Origin: Microcaldota archaeon
Lineage (GTDB): Archaea; Micrarchaeota; Micrarchaeia; Micrarchaeales; Micrarchaeaceae
NCBI GenBank assembly: GCA_030039935.1
Contig: JASHUQ010000078.1
Location: 1-18,715, forward strand
Direction: 5' to 3'
Length of the DNA: 18,715 bases
A program made the position numbers and the translations under genes. Below, piece by piece: positions 13,443 to 18,715 of the stretch. The notes below the pieces were generated by a model. The model did no database searches. It had not been told where the DNA came from and was given only the letters and a program-made list of their open reading frames with translations. The number at the start of each line of letters is the position of its first letter. Positions within the stretch are counted from its first letter, which is position 1.

Positions 13443-14180
13443 TTACCCCTTCGCTTCTATGTATCCTAGAGACACCATCTTGTTGAGTATCTGCTCTATT
13501 CTTGGGCTTGGAACTTTGTGCACCTTGCAAAATTCATTTATGTCTATCGTGTTGTCGTGCGTTTCTATCCAGTCCTGCACCATCACCATCAGAGATTCAT
13601 CGGAATACGCTTCCAGTGTTTTCAACCTGTCAGATAATTCCTTGTTTTCCGTAGACAGCTGCATTCCTTGAACAGTAAGATTTTTGTTCGACGCTGTAAG
13701 CTCTATGTTGAGCCTTTTTATTTCTCTATATTCATTGAAAAGAGAGTCATAGTTGTTGAACAGTGCGCTGTAGCTCTGCGATATTGAATTTACAACATCG
13801 TCTATCGCGGAATCGACATGCTGGAAAAGCTCTGTGTTGTCCGGCTCGTACAAATCAGTTATGAGGGAAAGCGTGCTAAGCAGGTTCTTCACGATATACA
13901 GGCGCCGCATCTTTACACTGGAATCATGTGCAATAGAATACTGCACATTGATGTTGTCCCTTTCAAGCGTTATTATGAAGAAAAGGAAAGGCCTTTTTTG
14001 TATGTCGCGGCTCTCTATCCTTAGTATTGTTGTGCTGTCTGATGCGGCCCTTATGTAGAAAAGCTCAAGCGAGGAGAGCCTCTTTGCTATGTCTGAAAAT
14101 GTTCCGATGGTATTGCTCTTTATGTTGATTTCCTCCACATCTGGCTCTATGAACCCGATCTTTTCCTGACTCTCTGCCAA
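13443..14180 (-). CDS. Coiled-coil protein with C-terminal winged-helix-like domain
   Basis: A 245-aa soluble protein. Residues 1-110 form an alpha/beta domain (LELFYIRAAS, TILRIESRDI, PFLFFIITLERDNINVQYSI), 115-195 are helical with heptad character (FNEYREIKRLNIELTASNKNL, STENKELSDRLKTLEAY), and 198-245 look like a winged helix (LMVMVQDWIETHDNTIDINEFCKVHKVPSPRIEQILNKM, then SLGYIEAKG; quoted here as two runs around one domain). The start is TTG, supported by GGTG two bases upstream; no ATG is near. A TATA-like box lies at the right distance, so this gene may begin a second transcript in the locus. I do not recognise the family; it could be a regulator or a cytosolic scaffold. Confidence 0.7.
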   Translation of the reverse strand: MAESQEKIGFIEPDVEEINIKSNTIGTFSDIAKRLSSLELFYIRAASDSTTILRIESRDIQKRPFLFFIITLERDNINVQYSIAHDSSVKMRRLYIVKNLLSTLSLITDLYEPDNTELFQHVDSAIDDVVNSISQSYSALFNNYDSLFNEYREIKRLNIELTASNKNLTVQGMQLSTENKELSDRLKTLEAYSDESLMVMVQDWIETHDNTIDINEFCKVHKVPSPRIEQILNKMVSLGYIEAKG

Positions 14181-14205
14181 AACACCACAGTAATCATTAT
14201 GAACC

Positions 14206-14228
14206 AGTATTTTAATACTTTTAGTATT
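14206..14228 (-). promoter_or_regulatory. Internal promoter with three alternating hexamers
   Basis: AGTATT-TT-AATACT-TTT-AGTATT forms two overlapping inverted repeats in the 54-bp gap before the coiled-coil gene. On the minus strand it contains TATTAAAATAC, TATA-like, centred about 30 bp before the TTG start, so transcription would begin only a few bases before the GGTG Shine-Dalgarno. Confidence 0.45.
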
Positions 14229-14234
14229 GCTCCT

Positions 14235-14624
14235 CTATCTGGATTTTCGCGATCCTTGGGAGGGTTTTTCGCTGACTGGCACAGCAAGCAGCGGTACATA
14301 TGAAACCAAGGAAAGTATATACATGAACACTATTATTATGAATCCAAAAAGGAATGCTGAGGGCATTTCCCTTGATGCCAGTATTATGAATATGGCGAAA
14401 AGGAACCCTATGATCAGGTATGCAACCTGCTTTCTCTCAAAGCTCTTCCTTGCCTTGTAATATTTCGGGAAGCATTCCTTGCATACTACTGCTCTATTTG
14501 GATTCTTTGCCCTTACTGTATGGGAGTTTATCCACCTTATCGCCTTGACAACATTGTCAACCTTTATGTCAAGCCCGTTCTTTTCCTGTGCGCATATTAT
14601 GCATTTTGGATTCTTCTTTTCCAT
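14235..14624 (-). CDS. Zinc-ribbon protein with two C-terminal membrane helices
   Basis: A 129-aa protein. CIIC (residues 8-11) and CKEC (48-51) form a four-Cys zinc site around an IRWINSHTVRAKNPNRAVV core. Two hydrophobic helices follow at about 67-84 and 90-115, with a basic Ser-rich tail, so the ribbon faces the cytosol and the protein is membrane-anchored. Similar Cys-rich two-TM proteins are, to my recollection, common hypothetical proteins in DPANN genomes, but I cannot name a function. The ATG follows the upstream stop by 7 bp with GTGAG just before it. Confidence 0.7.
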   Translation of the reverse strand: MEKKNPKCIICAQEKNGLDIKVDNVVKAIRWINSHTVRAKNPNRAVVCKECFPKYYKARKSFERKQVAYLIIGFLFAIFIILASREMPSAFLFGFIIIVFMYILSLVSYVPLLAVPVSEKPSQGSRKSR

Positions 14625-14631
14625 TGTCTCA

Positions 14632-14940
14632 CTAATCGAATTCTATGCTAGCAGTATACAGCTTTCCTGTCTCGGCTGCTATCTTGCTCTCATCTGTCAT
14701 GTTCAGTATCTCGCTTATAAGAATGTCGTCCATGTTGAGCCTTCTGAACACATTGGCTATCCTTTCCCTCGACAATCCCGTCTTTTCTAGTAGTGTTGTG
14801 AACTGTATCACATTTATATGCCTGTGCTCCTTCTCCATGCTGCTGAAAAGAGCGGCTATGCTCTTCTCTGTAAGCCCGTAGGCTATGAGTATCTTCCTAA
14901 GTTCCAGCCTGCTTACCGTGAATGTGTTAGGATTTGGCAT
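14632..14940 (-). CDS. Small helical protein homologous to the C-terminal domain of the adjacent ATPase
   Basis: A 102-aa all-helical protein from ATG 14940, with GGTGGAG directly before it; GTG at 14949 is an alternative. Residues 13-80 (ELRKILIAYGLTEKSIAALF onward to ISEIL) align without gaps over 68 positions to the last part of the ATPase coded just upstream (EIRNKFIEYNMNVENINDIF onward to ITRII). About 16 residues are identical and the hydrophobic spacing is the same throughout. It therefore looks like a stand-alone copy of that domain. The gene overlaps the ATPase stop by 14 bp, so translation is coupled. It could compete with, cap or complement the ATPase tail. Outside this resemblance I recognise no family. 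Confidence 0.7.
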   Translation of the reverse strand: MPNPNTFTVSRLELRKILIAYGLTEKSIAALFSSMEKEHRHINVIQFTTLLEKTGLSRERIANVFRRLNMDDILISEILNMTDESKIAAETGKLYTASIEFD

Positions 14941-16447
14941 CTCCACCACTATATGATATTATCCTTGTTATTATTTGATCCTCAATGCTAAGGCTCTTAA
15001 GGAATGCTACAATGCTCGGGTTTACAACTCCATTTGATTTCAATATTCTTATGAAATCGAGTATTTTCATGGCCCTTCCGCTGGAATCGAACGATGCGAA
15101 TATGTCGTTTATGTTTTCAACGTTCATGTTGTATTCTATGAACTTGTTCCTTATTTCATCTCTTTCCAGCTGGTACTCTTTCTGAATTATTCCAGCAGAG
15201 ATCTCGCTCTGTGTGAGTACATCTGTCAGGTCAAGCGAGTAGACAAACAATGGTCCTTCTCCGTGTATCTTTTCAAGCACAAATGTACTTGGAAAGCTTA
15301 TGCTTGTCTGGAATGTCATGTGCACTGCCGCTTGTCCTACCCCGAATTTGTTTATGTCCTCTTTTACGAAATCCGAGAACTTCAAAGACCTCTGTATGTA
15401 TTCGACGTAGTTCTCGTCCTTTAGCCTGAAAACGAATGTAGTTCCCATAAGCGAGAATATTGTCTCGCTCACATCCAATGGGCTTTGCGATGCGACTATA
15501 AGCCCATACTGGTATTTTCTTCCTTCTCTTGCGAATGTTATTGCGTCGCTTCTTTCATCTGAGGCAACCTTCCAGGCCTCGTCAAGAACGACTATTGCCT
15601 TGAGCCCTTTTGACTCGCTCCATCCTTCCGATCTCATTTTCTCCTTGAGTGTCTGCAATATGAAAAGCGCTGCTAGGGCCCTGAACTTCTCGTCAGGAAG
15701 TCCAGACAGGTCGATGTCAACAAGGCCCGATTCAGCAAGCTTTCCTAAATCGAGGGAGCTTTTCCTTGCAAAGTAGTCTTCTCCTTCCCTTGCGAACTGC
15801 CTTAACCTGTGTATCGAGCTCTCCAGCTCTGCTGGATATTCATAGGTTCCCTCCTGCAGCTTCTCCTCAAGCAATGATATTACATTCTTAAGCGTAGGCA
15901 CCTCTTTTCCCAAAGGGGGATTTTCATACAGTACAAATCCCTCATTCACATATGCCTGCTCCAATGCATCCTGTGTCAGGCTTTGCTGCAGTGTGTATGT
16001 TCCTATATCTGTGAGTATGTCCAATGAGGTTATTATCTGCTTTACCCTATCAAGCGGCTTCATCCCGGCAAGGTCCATTATGTTTAGATAGTCGCCCTTT
16101 GCAAGCGATATCACCTTTCCCCTTGTCTGCTCGACCCATGACTTGTATTCTCCTGCAAAGTCTATGATTATCGCATTAGAGTTCCATACATAATTAGCCC
16201 TTCTCAAAAGCGTCTTTACAAGGAAGCTCTTTCCCGACCCTGTTATTCCAAAAACTCCTATGTGCGGGTTTGCAAGGTTCAGGAATGACCAGCTGAATGG
16301 AATCTTGAATATGCTTGTAGTTCCAATATATATCGCTTGGAATGGATCGTTCATAAGCGCGCTTGCCGGAGGCTCGGGAGGCCTTGATAGGAACGACCTC
16401 TTGCCTATTTCATAGCTCATTATATTTTGAAGTTTTAGCAGCGTCAT
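14927..16447 (-). CDS. VirB4/HerA-type P-loop ATPase (DUF87-like), motor of the locus
   Basis: A 506-aa protein from ATG 16447, chosen because the stretch upstream overlaps the previous gene and GAGGGATGA lies just before it. HIGVFGITGSGKSFLVKTLL holds the Walker A motif (about 67-74), IVVLDEAW the Walker B (285-292), VASQSP (318-323) the polar sensor of VirB4/HerA ATPases, and FRLKDEN a candidate arginine-finger region. These are hexameric motors that drive type IV secretion, conjugation or DNA processing. The large N-terminal domain of VirB4/TraC proteins is missing: only about 60 residues precede Walker A. Two membrane proteins coded directly upstream may supply it. Residues 431-498 form a small helical domain repeated in the next gene. 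No nurA is nearby, which argues against the HerA-NurA repair pair. Confidence 0.85.
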   Translation of the reverse strand: MTLLKLQNIMSYEIGKRSFLSRPPEPPASALMNDPFQAIYIGTTSIFKIPFSWSFLNLANPHIGVFGITGSGKSFLVKTLLRRANYVWNSNAIIIDFAGEYKSWVEQTRGKVISLAKGDYLNIMDLAGMKPLDRVKQIITSLDILTDIGTYTLQQSLTQDALEQAYVNEGFVLYENPPLGKEVPTLKNVISLLEEKLQEGTYEYPAELESSIHRLRQFAREGEDYFARKSSLDLGKLAESGLVDIDLSGLPDEKFRALAALFILQTLKEKMRSEGWSESKGLKAIVVLDEAWKVASDERSDAITFAREGRKYQYGLIVASQSPLDVSETIFSLMGTTFVFRLKDENYVEYIQRSLKFSDFVKEDINKFGVGQAAVHMTFQTSISFPSTFVLEKIHGEGPLFVYSLDLTDVLTQSEISAGIIQKEYQLERDEIRNKFIEYNMNVENINDIFASFDSSGRAMKILDFIRILKSNGVVNPSIVAFLKSLSIEDQIITRIISYSGGDAKS

Positions 16448-16451
16448 ATTC

Positions 16452-17285
16452 TCATCCCTCTTTGCTGAACTGCGAGACAAGCTCGTTTACTGTTGTAGGC
16501 ATTGAGAAGTTGAACATAAAAAGGGTGTACAACTCCCTTCCTATTACTCTGTTCAATTGAACATCTAGAGAACTGAAAGCAACCTGCAGCTCCTTTATCT
16601 GCGAAGCAAGGTTGTCTATCGCAGACTTTTCGCTTATGCCTACTGCTGTTGTCTCTATGTACATCAAAGATGATATTGGCTTCTCCCCAGATGATATCCT
16701 GTCTATCCTTGCCTGTATTACATTTATCTTCCTCCTTATATCTGTCACGGCTATTTCTGACTGCTTCTGGCTCTGCATCTCCCTGTTTAGCTGGAATTCC
16801 TGAAGACCCCTCTTTGCCTCAAGCTCGTCCCTTACTTTCTGCACATCGCTCGCAACGCTCATGAGATGGAACTTGAAAGGGAAGCTCAATGTCATCACAG
16901 CTCTTTCCCATTTCTGCGGAGCCTCGACAAGCTTCTCTTCCTGCGATTCATCCTGCTGCTCTTCCTTGAATATGTATGGGAAAAGGTTGGCGGTCACGAA
17001 CCCCGTGGCGTAGTACAATCCCGACACATTCTTCAATATCGAATCCTGCTTTTTCGTTATAATGTAATCCTTTGCAGGCTGGAATGTTATGCCAAACGTT
17101 TTTGTGAAAAGGGGGAAAACAAGGAAATCCGCCCAGTTTATTATGAGAATAAAGGCAACAGCTATGAGGGAAAGCAGTGCTGCAATCGCAGACCATGGGC
17201 TCCCGAACGTTTGAAGCGTTCCGAATGCTATGAATATCACGATGAGCGACAATATAAGATAGAACACCTCCTCTTCATCCATCAT
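16452..17285 (-). CDS. Two-TM membrane protein, VirB4 N-terminal-domain-like (second copy)
   Basis: A 277-aa protein. Two hydrophobic helices (about 7-26 and 30-58) are followed by a cytosolic region. ILKNVSGLYYATGFV resembles the first strands of VirB4/TraC N-terminal domains; a long helical part (VQKVRDELEAKRGLQEFQ) follows, then SSLMYIETTAVGISEKSAID. The layout mirrors that of the protein coded just upstream (TM-TM, KTGYTATVYINI, helices, LSTYATLSATGIKEYEAI), so the two look like paralogues. The start has a perfect GAGGTGAT Shine-Dalgarno followed by ATGATG; the second ATG (17282) has better spacing. The first ATG overlaps the preceding stop by 4 nt. It ends 4 bp before the ATPase start. 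The VirB4 resemblance is by pattern and needs a profile search. Confidence 0.65.
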   Translation of the reverse strand: MMDEEEVFYLILSLIVIFIAFGTLQTFGSPWSAIAALLSLIAVAFILIINWADFLVFPLFTKTFGITFQPAKDYIITKKQDSILKNVSGLYYATGFVTANLFPYIFKEEQQDESQEEKLVEAPQKWERAVMTLSFPFKFHLMSVASDVQKVRDELEAKRGLQEFQLNREMQSQKQSEIAVTDIRRKINVIQARIDRISSGEKPISSLMYIETTAVGISEKSAIDNLASQIKELQVAFSSLDVQLNRVIGRELYTLFMFNFSMPTTVNELVSQFSKEG

Positions 17286-18124
17286 ATCACCTCTTCCTCT
17301 ACCTTCTCAGTCATCTCCTGTGAAATCGTCGAGAATGGAATTAGGTATTCCGGCTCGACAAACCTCAGCATATCCTTTCCTGTGATTATGCTTGGCGTGA
17401 CTCCCAAAACAGATCCGATTCCTGACATCGCCTCCCTTGCCTTTTGCTGTGCAACCGCTATAGCCTCGTATTCCTTGATTCCTGTTGCAGATAATGTTGC
17501 ATATGTTGAAAGCTCGAGGGATGATATCTTGCTTACGCTCTCCAATACATTCCTCCACATTGAAAGCTTACCCTTTACAATCTCAAGGGAGTTTTGATCC
17601 GCATCCTTTTGCATAAGCTCCGCCTCCTCGTTCTCCGCAGCGCTTATCGCATCCCTTATTGACTGTATATACGAGTCTTTGTTCATCATGTACATCTGTG
17701 TTGTGAAGCGTATAGGCTCTCTGCTTATTCCAGCAAGGCGGCTGACCTGCCTCGAGAACTCTAGCCTCTCCTCGTCTGTCATGTCTGTTGCAGACTTGTA
17801 CAAAGGAATGTTGATATAGACTGTAGCTGTGTATCCGGTCTTGTCCTTCTTTATTATAGCGTCCTCTGTCGCAGAAAGCCAGTACGGCTGCTCGTTGCTC
17901 AGCACAACGTTCTTTCCCCTTTGCTGCAGCATAGGAATTATAAGATATGAATAGTACCTTGAAGAAAACGCCATGACATCGAACACAAGGGACACTATTA
18001 GAAGCACGATTTTCAGGTATCCTGGAAGAACAGACAATGGAATTGTGACAGCTACAAGAAGAAATACAAGAGACACAGCAAGGAAACCAAGCATGACAAG
18101 CAGTTTTGCATTCATATTTTCCAC
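17282..18124 (-). CDS. Two-TM membrane protein, VirB4 N-terminal-domain-like (first copy)
   Basis: A 280-aa protein with two hydrophobic helices in residues 8-58 (as in PrgI-like subunits of Gram-positive and archaeal conjugation systems), then a cytosolic domain. Strands at TGYTATVYINIPLYK, a segment FSRQVSRLAGI...PIRFTTQMYM, a helical hairpin rich in Glu/Ala, and LSTYATLSATGIKEYEAIAVA are arranged like the N-terminal, non-ATPase part of VirB4. The start is GTG 18124 or ATG 18115 (GAGTGG just upstream of the latter). The stop overlaps the next start by 4 nt. A 45-bp gap with a TATA-like AGATTAAAATAC separates it from the upstream polytopic gene. The function as a membrane anchor for the ATPase is inferred. 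Confidence 0.65.
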   Translation of the reverse strand: MENMNAKLLVMLGFLAVSLVFLLVAVTIPLSVLPGYLKIVLLIVSLVFDVMAFSSRYYSYLIIPMLQQRGKNVVLSNEQPYWLSATEDAIIKKDKTGYTATVYINIPLYKSATDMTDEERLEFSRQVSRLAGISREPIRFTTQMYMMNKDSYIQSIRDAISAAENEEAELMQKDADQNSLEIVKGKLSMWRNVLESVSKISSLELSTYATLSATGIKEYEAIAVAQQKAREAMSGIGSVLGVTPSIITGKDMLRFVEPEYLIPFSTISQEMTEKVEEEVI

Positions 18125-18169
18125 TCTTTGCTATCTGATTGCTCTGGGAATGTATTTTAATCTTATTAT

Positions 18170-18715
18170 CTAGACGAAACTCCTCATCCTTCCTATTCCA
18201 TAGGCGAATCCTCCTATGAACTGCGCCGCCTCGTTTATGAATGCGTATGTTACAGCTATTATTAGAATTGGATAGAAAAGTATGAGCAGCCAGAAGGATG
18301 ACAATCCCGATTGCACGTTTGACAAAGCTAGAGCCAGGGGGCTATCTGCGCTCAGCGCATTGCTCTGCGATCCTGTTCCTGTACCCCACCTGTTCAGCTG
18401 CGCGTATGATGAAGAAAGGCTTGACAGTATTTGAGGAGAGGTGAAATAGTAGGCAATTCCAAATAGGATTGGCATTACAAGATAGAAGGCTATCCCTATT
18501 GCAAGCATGACCCCTCCGAGAGCCCTTGTCGGGAGTATGGCCCTGAACACTATTCCTGGAACAATGAAAACTGGAATTGCGGCAATAGTGAAGAAAACAA
18601 GAAGATAGTACTGTGCGTATATTGCGGCAATACCATCAATTATGAATGTCCCTACTATGTTTGCCGGCTGTATGAAAAATGTTTCCAATGGCAGCTGGTA
18701 TGCGGTTTGGCCAAG
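18170..18715 (-). CDS. Polytopic membrane protein, VirB6/CedA-like by context (5' truncated at window end)
   Basis: The frame stays open to the last base, so the N-terminus lies beyond the window; about 181 residues are visible. Hydrophobic helices occur around LLVFFTIAAIPVFIVPGIVF, the long GGVMLAIGIAFYLVMPILFGIAYYF, and FWLLILFYPILIIAVTYAFI, with a Gly/Ser/Asn-rich linker between. The segment VFRAILPTRALGGVMLAIGIA resembles a motif I associate with polytopic proteins near archaeal VirB4-like ATPases. With a VirB4-type motor coded three genes downstream, a channel role such as VirB6 or CedA is the best guess. It remains a guess without a profile search. Confidence 0.55.
   Translation of the reverse strand, partial: LGQTAYQLPLETFFIQPANIVGTFIIDGIAAIYAQYYLLVFFTIAAIPVFIVPGIVFRAILPTRALGGVMLAIGIAFYLVMPILFGIAYYFTSPQILSSLSSSYAQLNRWGTGTGSQSNALSADSPLALALSNVQSGLSSFWLLILFYPILIIAVTYAFINEAAQFIGGFAYGIGRMRSFV

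Noticed and set aside
14954-15157. EF-hand calcium site in the ATPase tail (FDSSGRAMKILDF)
   Set aside because: The loop lacks the alternating acidic residues and the 12-residue spacing of an EF-hand, and the paralogous small protein has EKEHRHINVIQF there.
14927-16447. HerA helicase of a HerA-NurA DNA-end-resection pair
   Set aside because: No NurA, Mre11 or Rad50 gene is near, and all neighbours are membrane or surface proteins, which fits a VirB4-type motor better.
1-18715. CRISPR array, rRNA genes, insertion sequences with terminal repeats, replication origin
   Set aside because: I saw no regularly spaced repeats, transposase-like proteins, rRNA-like segments or origin-type repeat clusters on either strand.

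Overview
The window looks like a chromosomal segment of an archaeon, most likely from the DPANN group and plausibly Micrarchaeota-like. Strictly archaeal or archaeo-eukaryotic genes support this: archaeal-type SecD, NMD3, a PNO1/DIM2-type KH protein, topoisomerase VI subunit B, archease, an archaeosortase and a class III (type IV pilin-like) signal peptide. Promoters have archaeal TATA-like boxes, and several starts carry the GGTG/GAGGTGAT Shine-Dalgarno. The lineage is inferred from gene content and protein style; no 16S gene is present.

Left part (1-4800). The 3' end of secD is followed by an NMD3 gene on the plus strand. On the minus strand lie an unrecognised 175-aa protein and a two-gene unit coding for a four-CBS protein with a C-terminal HPF/RaiA-like domain and an orphan pilin-like protein. 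A complete tRNA-Cys(GCA) gene at 3561-3631 is followed by a very small insertion (about 670 bp). Its right end is a second copy of the tRNA 3' half (4254-4300), and it carries only a two-gene toxin-antitoxin-like module (PBECR/DUF4258-like plus DUF2283) behind a perfect inverted repeat. Archease follows on the minus strand.

Middle part (4800-10900). On the plus strand are an archaeosortase with an extra extracytoplasmic domain and a Nudix-uracil-DNA glycosylase fusion that has lost three of the four expected Fe-S cysteines. A minus-strand winged-helix regulator with tandem palindromes in its own promoter is followed by the plus-strand pair KH protein-top6B. A hicBA toxin-antitoxin module on the minus strand sits immediately downstream of top6B, where top6A often lies.

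Right part (10900-18715). A tightly packed minus-strand locus is the most interesting region. In transcription order it contains a truncated polytopic membrane protein (VirB6/CedA-like by context), two membrane-anchored proteins with the same layout (two TM helices plus a domain resembling the N-terminal part of VirB4), a VirB4/HerA-type ATPase without that N-terminal part, a small protein homologous to the ATPase's own C-terminal domain, and a two-TM zinc-ribbon protein. After an apparent internal promoter come a coiled-coil/winged-helix protein, an unlisted 52-aa protein and a 785-aa heavily glycosylatable surface protein with a cytosolic winged-helix-like tail. I interpret it as a divergent type IV secretion or DNA-transfer-like machine in which VirB4 is split into separate membrane and motor subunits. 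This is inference from architecture and has not been tested by any search.
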